From Ptychodera flava (lineage: Eukaryota > Hemichordata > Enteropneusta > Ptychoderidae): DNA of 64,000 nt. The stretch is taken from NCBI RefSeq assembly GCF_041260155.1, contig NC_091928.1:47524637-47588636 (forward strand), given 5' to 3'. Numbering within the stretch: position 1 is the stretch's first letter; each line of letters starts with the position of its first letter. Below, one piece after another: positions 12,301-24,400 of the stretch. Position numbers and translations under genes: made by a program. The notes beneath the pieces were generated by a model. It saw only the letters and a list, made by a program, of their open reading frames with translations, made no database searches and was not told the origin of the DNA.

Positions 12301-15300
12301 TTAAGTAAGTTAGTCAAAGGCTCAGTAATTGTGGAGAAATTTGGACAGAATTTTCTGTAGTAACCAGCCATACCGAGAAAGCGCATCAGTTGTCGTTTGC
12401 AGTTTGGTATGGGAAAACTTGAAATGGCACTGATTTTGGCATCAACAGGTTTTACCTCACCCTGTCCTACAGTATGTCCGAGGTAAGTTACCCTAGCCCA
12501 ACCAAACTCAGATTTGGCAAGGTTGACAGTCAACATTGCTTTGCTCAGTCTCTCAAAGAACTTCCGCATGAGCTTGATGTGTTCCTCCCAGGTATCAGTA
12601 TACAGGACGACGTCGTCAACGTAGGCTGCACACCCGTCTAGCCCGGATATGACGTCGTTGATCATCCGTTGGAACGTTGCCGGAGAGTTCTTCATTCCGA
12701 ATGGCATCACCTTGTACTGGAACAATCCGTCTGGTGTAACAAAGGCGGATATTTCACGAGCACGATCCGTCAGAGGGACTTGCCAAAATCCCTTCAGTAG
12801 GTCAAATTTCGTCACATACTTGGCTTTTCCCACTCGGTCGATGCAGTCATCAATCCTCGGGATTGGGAAAGTGTCTGTCTTTGTTAAAGTGTTGACCTTC
12901 CTAAAGTCCGTGCACATACGATAACTGTGGTCTGATTTGGGAACAAGTATGCACGGCGAACTCCAGTTACTTTTACTGGGTTCAATAAAGTCATTGTCCA
13001 GCAGGTATTTGACTTCTTCCTGGAGATATTTTGCTTTTGTTGGATTCAGTCTGTATGGATGTTGTTTTACAGGCTTACTGTCCCCAACATCAACGTCGTG
13101 ATAGATGACGTTTGTCCTCGTTGGAACATCTTGAAACAGGTGTTTATATTCATGGAGAAGTTCTTTCACCTGTTGTTGTTGTTCTGGCTGGAGGTGTGCC
13201 AACTTTGTAGACTCCAGCTTCTCCAGGATTTCTGAGTTCTGAAGCTTGACCGAGCCCAGCTTTGAGTTTAGAGTATTTTCACTCAAGTCAGTTTCAGTAT
13301 CACTATCTTCATAATGGCCAGAACTGACTGTACTGACAGCTTTGTTTTAGTAGGATTATCCCTATCCAAATATGGCTTAAGCATATTTATGTGACATAGC
13401 TGTTTTTGTTTTCGCCTGTCAGGTGTTGTTTTGATGTAATTTAAATCACTCAATTTCTTATCAATTAGATATGGCCCAAAGTAACGAGCATGGAGTGGTT
13501 TGCCAGGAACCGGAAGTAGAACAAGAACTTTTTGACCTGGTTCAAACTTCCGTTTTGAGGTTTTTTTATCATATTTGGTTTTCATTGACTGCTGAGATGA
13601 CTCAAGATTTTCTCTGGCTAATTCACATGCTTTAGAGAGTTTCGTACGAAAATCTGACACATATTGCAAAATATTCAGACAATCATCATCGTCTGATAGG
13701 AATTTTCTTTAACGAGCTTAAGTGGGCCACGGACTGTATGTCCAAATACAAGCTCAAATGGGCTAAAACCAAGAGACTCTTGAATTGACTCTCTAACAGC
13801 AAAGAGCAGAAAATGAATTCCTTCATCCCACTGCTTCTCTGTGTCAAAACAGTAGGTCCTAATCATGTTTTCAAAGTTTGATGAAATCGCTCAAGAGCAC
13901 CCTGACTTTCTGGATGATAGGCGGATGACCTATACTGTTTAATGCCTAGCTGATCCATTACTTGTTGAAAAATACCAGACATAAAGTTGGAGCCTTGATC
14001 GGACTGGACACATTTAGGGAGGCCAAATAAAGTGAAAAATTTGACTAAAGCTCTCACTATAGTCTTTGTCTTTATGTTTCTCAGTGGTATGGCTTCTGGG
14101 AACCGGGTTGATGTACACATAATTGTCAACATATACTCATTTCCTGATCTTGTTTTTGGTAGGGGCCCAACACAGTCTATTAGTATCCTACTAAATGGTT
14201 CTTGAAATGCAGGAATTGGTTGTAAAGGGGCCTTTGGAATGGTCTGATTTGGCTTTCCTACCATTTGACATGTGTGACAAGTTTTACAGAAATGTGCTAC
14301 ATCCTGCCTGAGATTAGGCCAATAAAAGTGACTGAGAATTTTATGATAAGTTTTCCTGACTCCTAAGTGACCAGCCAGGGGGTTTCATGGGCCAGGCGCA
14401 ATATTTCAGCACGATAGGGCTTTGGAACCACAATTGATGTTTTATAGCCCAATCGTCATCAACCAAAACGTCTGGAGGTCTCCATTTACGCATGAGAATA
14501 CCAGATTTTGTATAATAGGAAACAGAGCTATCTGAAGTTTTACCTTCATCATCTACCCTGTCAAACAAAGACAAAATATCTGGGTCTTTGTGTTGTTCTG
14601 CAATGAGATTTGATCTAGAAAATGTCTGACTTTGGTCAGCAGAAGTTTTACTGGAAGTTTCAAATCCACAAGGGATAACGGAATGATCCGTGTCAAACAC
14701 CTGACTGAGAAAGGTGTCATTTAAGCCAACATCTGTGACATTATTTTTGAGAGTATTTGATTCTCGGAAGTTTTCTTTGACATGGCTCGAGTAATGGCAC
14801 ATGAAGGAAATAAATCGGGTATCTCTTGTTCAATTGGCTCTGGATCCTGATCTAAACTAGGATTATCAGTTACAAGTGGATTAGTGATGACCTTGTCCCC
14901 AGCAAGGTCGTTTCCAAGAAGAAGGTGAATCCCTTCGAAAGGCAAAAAAGGCCTAATACCTAAAGTCACAGGTCCAGAAACAAAGTCCGAAGACAAATAG
15001 ACATTATGGAGAGGAACAGGAATGTAGTCATTACAATCTACCCCCTTAATAAGAACTTTAGAACCTGAAAATGACTTTTCAGAAAACGGCAGGGTATCTG
15101 CCAACAAAAGAGACTGGGACGCCCCGGTATCTCTTAGAATTTTGACAGGGGTAGCAGAAGAAAAATCACTAGAAAGTGATATAAAACCATCATGAATAAA
15201 TGGTTCGAAAATACCCATAATGCTATCTTGTGAAGAATTGACCTTGACCTCATTAATTGGGGATAAGAGGGGTTTAACCTCAGAAAATGTGTTACACACA

Positions 15301-18300
15301 TTATTAGACTCTAATTGAGTTGATGAAGAAATAAAGCCGGTGGGCTTAGATCCACTTTGACCACTTTGACCTTCACGTTTTCTTTTCAATTTGAAACAAT
15401 CTGACATTAAATGGCCGTCTTTCTTACAATAATTACAAGAAAGTGTACCAAACTGTTTGTCAGAAGGAGATTGAGACTTGGGATTTGATGATGTGGAAGT
15501 GTTACTTGAATTTTGTGAACTGTTGTCATTTGATTTTCTACTCTCCTTTGAAAAATTCTTGGATGAAAAGGAGGAGTTAAATTTACCTGCATTGTTTCTG
15601 TATGAAAAGGACTGGGATGGTTTGCTGAGAAATGAAGATTTGTGGGTCAATGAATAATCATCGGCCAAACGTGCAGCAACCTCTAATGTATCTGCCTTTT
15701 GTTCGTTGATAAACGTCTTGATGTCACTCCGGATGCACCTTTTAAATTCCTCAATCAAAACAAGCTGTCGTAATTTGTCATAATTCTGACTGACCTTTTC
15801 AGAAGAGCACCAACGGTCAAACAGTTGTTCTTTTGTTCGAGCAAATTCAACATAAGTTTGATCCTTCACCTTCTCACAATCCCAAATTTCTGACGGTAAG
15901 CTTCAGGCACCAACTCATAGCCCTTGAGAATTAATTCCTTCACAGAATCATAATCTGAAGCCTGCTCTACTGACAACTGAATGTAAATTTCTCTGGCTTT
16001 ACCCACCAAAGCACTCTGCAAAAGCATAGACCAGGACTCCTTAGGCCAATTCAGACTCTGAGCAATTTTCTCAAAATGGAGGAAATATTTATCAACATCC
16101 TTTTCTTGGAAAGGGGGAACTAACCTGAAATGCTTAGTGATGTCAAACTTGTCTGAAGGGAAGAATTTTCCTGACTGTCCAAGCTCTAAACGTCTCATTT
16201 CTAACTGCAGTCGGTGTTCTGCTAATTCTCTTTCCTTTTCTTTTTCCTCTCTTTCTTTCTCCCTTTGTCTTTCTTCCATTTGTAATTCTTTTTCTTTCAT
16301 TTCCAATTCCCTCTCTTTCTGTCTTTCTTCCATTTCTAATCTTTCCTGCCTATCTTTCTCTCTCTGTCTTTCTTCCATTTGTAATTGCATTTGTATTTTT
16401 CTTTTCTAATGCCTGTCTCTCTTTTTCCATTTGTAATTCTAGTTTCTTGATCTCCAAATTTGTCTGCATTTCTAATTCTAATTTTCTTAGTTCAAAGGTA
16501 GACTCGGGCTCATAATCTTTCAAGGTGGATTCCTCAAATTGGCCTAAATTAACTAAATGTTTTGCAATGTGGTACTGTATTTCCCGCTTGCGCATAGATC
16601 TTTTGACATCTACTTTAAGGAAATTGGCCAGTGCAATGAGGTTGTCTTTTTTGAGGGAATCAAATGCGTCCTGATCAAGGTCATCCATAAATTCGTCTGG
16701 CTTGAATTCCGCCATGATTGAATTTTGCTGAGTTCACAGTATACAGTAGTTTTGAAAAGGCAGGCAAAATGTTGTCAAACGGCTCAAAATATTCGTATCC
16801 GGACAAGCCCCCAATTTTGTTACGTGCAGAGAAAACGAACAAAAGGGTGAACTCAGCAGTTAACGTTTAAACAAAATTTATTACGAAAATAAAACTAATT
16901 GCTAAGTCAGGGATAGAGTACAAGCTTTAAAAGTGTACAGACTACTTATCTCAGCTGGGACGGCAAAGCTCCAGTCTCAGAGTTGTAACAGTCAGTTGGA
17001 TGAATGAACAGTCCTTTGGCTTGCAGGCTTGAAGTTGCACAAAGTCCACAGTATAAATCCAGCGTTGGCAGAGAAGGTCTTGAAAAGTCTTGAGAATGAC
17101 TACTGCTGGAGTTTAGTAACACACAAGAGACACGATCCCAAAAGTCTGACTGGAAGCTGAGCACGTCCCTTTTATAAAGGCATATAAGAACAATCTAGAA
17201 CTTTATTGACATGCTAATTACTGTTCTAAAATTATCTCCCTTACACAACTAATCAACTTTCCAGAACATTCCAAACATGACTAATTGAATTCAAGGTTGT
17301 TAGGTCATCAAGGGCAGTGACCTTGAGAATGTTCTAGACTAATTGAACTCAGGTCATGATGAGTGTGGGGTAAATGACCTACATAACATTGAGTGTATTG
17401 AAGACGGTCAAGACTGAAATTTTGACGTATAGACATGACTTCCAAATCTATATATTTAAGGTGTGTGCACTTCGAAAGTGAGAAATTCTTTCCTCAAACT
17501 TTCTTCAAGGAACCATGAATTTTCGCAATAAAGTGTAAAAAATGGTCGCCATCCCGCGTTAACTCTAAGGGAAAACAATAATAATTTCCGATTTTCAAAA
17601 AGAAATTAGATAGTGAAGACTTTGCTTCCTACAAGAGCTTCAAAATTAACCAATGCCAAGTGCTACACAAAAATTAATTCAAAAAATTGACGGTCCGAAT
17701 ACCTGTGCCTTAAGCGCATTACATTCGAGAAAAAAAAACACAATCTTACATGTCAAGTTCTTCTATGCCAACAACGGCTGCTGTTTCGTTCCATTCTGTC
17801 CATGTGATACACCAGTCCATCTTAATACTTGGGTACACAAACAAAAACGACAAGCACATTTCTTCTGCAGTGCTTTCACCTCCCTGTAGATTAAAGAACT
17901 TTGACGTTACACAAATCCGCAATGCCAAATATTACTTCAAAGAACAATACCGACAGGTGTGACTTAAGTGTGGCGACATATAAAAAGGCGTTAGTATAGT
18001 TGAGGGGCTTACAGTTTAGTCACTTACGTTTACAGTTGCTGAAATGTCGCGGTATGGCTGTATGGAGAGCGTAGAGACAAACATTTCTTCTGAACAACTG
18101 AACAAATGGGTAGTATCGCAATGATAATGCTAAGAATGATATCATCATATTGCAGATCGAATAGTCTGTGTAGTCCAGAAAATCTTGGATCGCATTACAC
18201 AGGCATGTGAAATAAATGCAAACATGAATAAATATCTAAACAAACCACATACATACATACATACATACGTACGTACATACATACATACATACATACATAC

Positions 18301-18404
18301 ATACATACATACATACATACATACATACATACATACATACATACATACACAGATGCACCACACAAATACACACATACACACATACACACATACAAATATA
18401 CATA

Positions 18405-18454
<50 letters not shown>

Positions 18455-21400
18455 TATCAACCAACTTACATATGTAACTGAACTTCTGCCAGTGGAATCA
18501 TAAACGCATTCCGTTATGATGTCATCACCCTGAAAAATACATTACAGTATGACCTTGTAAGAATAGTATAGGGATCGTACGAGGAAGATCAAAATATCTC
18601 AATACATTTTCTAGTTGATGGGTAATGAATTGTTCTTTTTGATGGTTGTTGATTGATTGGTGGGTTTGGTGCTGAATTGATTGATTACTTGGTTGACCTT
18701 TTTAACTGGCTGACTAACAAACTTCTTTTTTTTTCTACTAGAAAAACTGATTCAGGAACTGTCTAAATGACTGATCAAATTATCATATTACTGACCGATT
18801 TTTGAAAGACCGAAGTAATCGGTTAAGGTTGTCATAAATCGTATCGGTACAAATGACGCAGAGTGATCAGTGACATACCGGCTTGAGGACGACTTCCTCG
18901 GCCAACATGCTGAATTCTTGAAAATTAAAATCGTAGTGGTCGTCCTTCGCCAATACACCCAGTTCCTTGCCGTCACGTACATGGGTGACGCCCACCGCCT
19001 TTCCGAGTAGATGAGTGTGAAGAGCAACGGCAAAGACCTTCACATCTGTCGCTTCACCCGTCACTCTGTCGACGAAACCCTGTTTGATGAAAATTGATTG
19101 ACATGTGATTATGAATATTTTGGATAACCATGCACCATGGGGTGTAATAGGTTCAATGCCAGTTGAGTAAAGAGGCATTTTGTTTTACCATTGCGAAGTT
19201 TCAGAAGATTACAAGACTTAACCATAATATATAACACATTGTTGAGGTTTGCTTTAGTTAACAGGTCAGGCAGACGATTATTTTCTTTTCCGTGAAACAG
19301 ATCAGCTGTCTATTATCGACTTGTGATATATTTAAGCAATAAAGGACACCAAGCGACGGTATACCACGAGATTTTGACCAATTCACGACATATATGCACG
19401 AGCGATAGTGAGTGCTTAGATGAAGTGAACTGATCAAAACCGAGTGATATACCGTCGCGGGGCGTGATTTATTGCTATTATACATAATAACAGTGTATTG
19501 GAATCATGGCATGTAATGTCAATAAAGGATGTGTGCTCTTGCCGACAGCTCGTGCGTGTGCCAACCGTGGTATATCGCGATTATACCGTGGTCTTTTTGC
19601 GTAACGACGAATCAGATCGCTCTATTTGCACCATCAATATACTGTTATGATACAATATTTCTTATACATGTATGTTAGGTGTGTCAACAGCTGGTGTGAT
19701 AAATATCAATTTATCTAATCTCTACCTCTTTTTTTCGAATCGATTAAGGTTCCAAGACAAGAAATTGACCTTTTTAATCTAACAATTCTCTGATGTTAGA
19801 AAGCTCAGAACCCCGTAAATTATATATTTTCTGAAAGCCTAGATATAGGGGTACATTTTGGTAACAACAGTGTCACCATTGTTTCAATAACTATCACGTG
19901 ACAGGTAATTTGCATAACCTTTCAAAAATCGGTTTCCCCTATGTTTTGTTTAAATGCTTCTAAATATCTGACTCAAACTTGCTGGAATGCAAGCTTTCAC
20001 AACGCTCTTCCAAAATGATCTCAGCTTTTTTACATCTTGCTTTGTTTTTTTGGAACAAGTACAATTTTAAAGAAATCAACTAGGGTTAAATTCACAGCTC
20101 TGGAAGTTTGTCTGGCATAAAAATTGTTTAAGAAGGTTTTAAAAATTCTGAGACACTGTTTGGAAGATCCTTAGGACAGCTTGCACTCACACAAATTTCA
20201 GCCACATATCTCAAAGCATTGAAACATAACGTAAGGGACCCGATTTTTGAAAGGTTATGCAAATTACCTGTCACGTGATAGTGATGTAAACAATGGTGAC
20301 ACTATGGTAACTAAAATGTTCCCCAATATCTAGGCTTTTATAAAATATAACATTTACGGGGATTCTGAGCTTATTGACCACTAGAGAATTGTTAGCTTAA
20401 AAAGGTCAATTTCTTGCCTTGGAACCTTAAGCCATGATATTGTAATCCAATACAACAAAGATAGTTCTTACTACTCTCAACTTCTGATATCAGGGTAAAG
20501 AGTCTTTCAAATCTTACCTGTTGTGTTATGCCTCCTAAGCAGTAGCCGTAGTTCCTGTAATCTTCAGCGCCAGGGGGTATGATTTGCCGAGAACTTGTGT
20601 CCTGACCGATGTTTAAGACGCTCGCATCGTACTCCCTGAGCCTCGGCGTGTAGTAAATGCGAATACCTGAACTGTCGTAGATGTCTAATGTTGGAGATGA
20701 AGCAGACGTGGAGAAGTGAGAGGTATACAATACCAGCTATGCCGAATATTGTTCAATTGGTCTCATTAAGGAAGTTCGCGCCTCGAAAATGTAGGACTTA
20801 CACTTTCGCTCAAACTTTCCTAAAATAAACTTTCAAAGATGATTTTCTTTCAAAAACAAAAATACAAGTCAGGGGGTCATCCTGCAAATGTTGGTACTAA
20901 AGAAACAAATCACCAAATATTTACCGATATTTGAATTTCAAAATGGCCGCCAACCGTGTATTATCTCTACGGAGAAAAATATTTTTTCCAATTTTCACAA
21001 AACTAAGCCGCTGAATTCGTAAACTTTATTAACTCCATAAACTTCAAAATGAGTCCAACAAATGGTAGACCAAAGGAATAGTGTAAAAAGTTTGAGAATC
21101 AAGATATCTGTCCTCGAGGCGCATTCTACCTTAATTGGTAGGTATTCACACCGATACTTGTAGAGACATATACACCAACACAACTTGTTCAAACAAACAC
21201 TACAAGAGTGACATCAATTTGCAGGTTCTAGTATGTACTCTAAACAATACTTACTGTCAAGTGAGTCAGGATTATCGTAGTGCATTTCCAACATCACGAA
21301 GGTCGGATCACCATCTGCGCCTAAGGACAACCCGGCCTGCTCCGGGAAATAAAACGCCTGTGGAAAGAAAAGGTGTGATAAATATCATGAAATTACATAA

Positions 21401-24400
21401 CCTTCAAAAGTATGACAGGAGAGTAAATTACTGTCGTCGTATGGTTTTATTTTAGTTTGTTAGTTATTGTCAGCTTTATCTAGTTTGATGACGATGACGT
21501 CACTGTAGATACTCACCTCACCACCTATGGCCCACGCTATGACGGTTGACGAACAGTAATACCAATCGTCTGGCATATTGGCAGTGTAGCAAATATGTCC
21601 GGTTTGATGGTACTGTGTTTCGTTGAAGTCGGAACGGCACTGATAAACTAAAATATGGTGCACGTAGGCTTCGTTGCCAGTCTGGATAACTGGTTCATAC
21701 TGTAAACAAATATGACATGAATTTTGTAACATAAGAACGCAGACGCAAATCGTTCAACCAGGTAAAATCGACGCTGAGCTGGCAGAACTTGAAATGCTTG
21801 TATACAGTGACATGGGTAAGCTTCTCGAATAGATGCATGGCTTTGGTTTAGATTGTGGTGACGAGCAACTCGCATCAATGTAGGCTGTCTTTCAGTCCAT
21901 CCAACTCCATATACGTGTTTCAGCGGCGCCTGACATAGATCTATCTTTTGAAGTTCTGCTAGCTTTAGCGGGCGCGGGAGCACGAAAAGATTCGAAAAAT
22001 AGCTGCACAACGGGAGAGGTCTGTATTGCAGTTCAAATAAAGCAATGATACCGCGCAACATCAAGGAGTAATACGATAACAGTATCATGATAACATCAAA
22101 TGATGCATTTGCACTACGACCGATTACAGGAATATGTGAACTATTGAATAAAAGCAGTTACAAAGTAATTAATTGTATTTGACTGTAAACGTTGTCAATA
22201 TAGCGCCACCTGTGGTGGAGGTAATTCCTGCTGTCGTCGTTGAAGAACTCGACCTGGTGACCTAATTTAATCCTTCTGGTGTATGACATGTGTTAACTAC
22301 ATGTGTTAAAAACAGCCATAGCATTTACAGTCTCCGATGAATTCTTAAACATTAAAAGTACAGGAATATTGTGAAGATATCGAAATATACAATTATTGTC
22401 GCACATTTCACAAAAGCTGCTTTTTGCGACTTTCAAACTCACCTTGATGATGTGATGTTTCGAATCCAACTCTGGTAATTTGTATCCAAGGCAGTAATAT
22501 GTAGTATCTGTCGCCGGCAAGTGAAACTGTCAAATTGCAAGAAAAATTATAGAACGGGTATTTTATTTATAATAATCACGGCTACACTATTATTCGTCCA
22601 GTACAGCCTTGAAACTAAGAAGAGATGGTCGGAACGACACCATGCAAATGTTTTTTCGCGATTAAAATTTTGACAATAATTTCTACATTTGAAAATTCTT
22701 AGGATTCCACGCCATTTTTTTATTTTCAAGTCACGTGAACCTGTTTTCACAAAGCTGTTTGACTGCAAATGTTTTGTTCTAAAGTTTTCCGTGCATGATT
22801 TCGACCTCCTATCACAATGTGGTCCATCACCCATACGACACTGCAGATGTCACTCACATTGTTGTTGAGTAGGTCATAGGTCATGACATCAGGGCCCAGA
22901 TCTGATTCGTTCTCTCCAACAACAGATAAGAGTCGAACGCTCTTGGTGCCACGATGAGAGTGACGTAGCATGGGCACACCGTCATCCGGGTCATCGTGGT
23001 GGTAGGCCCATATCACACGGGTTGTATCTGACTGGAGGAAATAGGAAGGATAAACGTCAGAGTGCATAACTAGATTTATCTCCGTTCTTCGACTGTATTT
23101 TAAAAATCTCTTTACTTTTATGAAGGTAAAATTGCCTCGGGTGAAGATATTCCGACTCATAAATTTGTGCAATGCATTTCTACTATACCGCTCCATTAGG
23201 TTTATTATTAAGTTTATGTAGTAAGTATAGTTTTTAACGGTTAATTCTTTTGAAAAATAAAACATTTCATTTTTCCCCATAGATTTAACACAGGGATGGC
23301 CGCCATTTTGAATTTCGAATATCGGTACGTGTTAGGTGATTTGTTTCTCTGATCCAAAATTTGCACGCTCACCCCTGATTTTGTTCTTAATTTTGCAAGA
23401 GAGTGGTTGAACTTTTCCTTGTGGAAATTTTGAGCAAAAGTTTAAGTACCGAGGCCCATGCAGCCTTAGGGGGTGATTTTAACTTTAAACATGTCATGTT
23501 TTTATTTCTCAGACAGCAACATGACATAAGTATACAACACATGGAATAGAACACATAATTCATCCAGTCAACATTGACCATCAAAAGATTGTGAGGAACT
23601 GCAGTGCAAAATATCGTTTATTGATCAATTACCGTAAGCAGCCAATCGTGTTCATCGTCACAAGTGTCAATCAATCTCTCAAATTTCAATACGGTGAAGT
23701 CGTCTTCCTCTTTGCCAAGCAGCAGTTTGTAATCATGCTTGTCGTCAATGATTGGTTCAGAGTACGCTGTTGCATGACGGTCCTACACAGAGAGAGAAAC
23801 ATGACGTCACCAAGTTTGCGTTGAACACCGCTGTTTCTGAACAATAAGTTCGATCCTCTCATATCCATAATGATTAATGGTTCACATCTTGTTCAGTGAG
23901 TATCACTCATAAAATGATTGTACAGTATGTTTTATAGTGCTGGCGACCGATAATAAAACGCCATTTTGAGGTTTTCAAAAATCAAACAGATAAGAGTTGT
24001 TTCGTCCATTATAAATCCTTCCGAACCACATCTTACTGTAAAACCCTACGATTGTCAGATAAATTTCTTTCTAAGATAAAACTAAGATAAAAGCGCTTTT
24101 GAAACAAACCAATGGGTCCCAAAGTAAGTTCGACATTTCTCCCGAACAAATATTTTAGCTAAGTGTTGCCATGACTGAACAAGTGAGGCTCTGAAAGTTC
24201 AAGAGTCACAGATAGCACAGTGTCAACATAGTGGCCTGTTAATATTCATAATCGAGCACAAGGTCACAAATTCACCGCCTTCGATTGTGGGTAAAAGTTG
24301 ACAATCAGCGCAGGTAAGTTGCACTTGTAAAAAGTTCCCTCTCGTAGCCTGTGTTTTAATGACACGAATGTTTTCAAAATACTCAAGTTTTGTTCTCCGT

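Larger units (their letters stand above)
11115..17388 (-). mobile_element. Ty3/gypsy-type LTR retrotransposon, Gmr1-like domain order
   Basis: This is a full-length element (6,274 bp) on the minus strand inside intron 10 of MOXD-like copy 2, in the same orientation as the gene. It is bounded by two 571-bp LTRs that read as identical, so the insertion is recent, and the sister gene lacks it. The internal order on the minus strand is gag with zinc knuckle, protease, integrase, reverse transcriptase, RNase H. Integrase thus precedes RT, as in Gmr1-like elements known from deuterostomes. A proline-tRNA-like primer site adjoins the 5' LTR and a purine-rich tract adjoins the 3' LTR. The coding part is broken, with roughly eight interruptions. 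No clear target duplication is seen beyond a shared TTG. Confidence 0.9.

Noticed and set aside
12649-12924. Plus-strand frame of 91 aa
   Set aside because: Antisense shadow of the reverse transcriptase region.
11110-17393. Target-site duplication for the LTR element
   Set aside because: Only TTG is shared between the flanks; too short to count.
18145-18481. Cys/Val and His/Thr repeat frames
   Set aside because: Artefacts of (CA)n and (CATA)n repeats.
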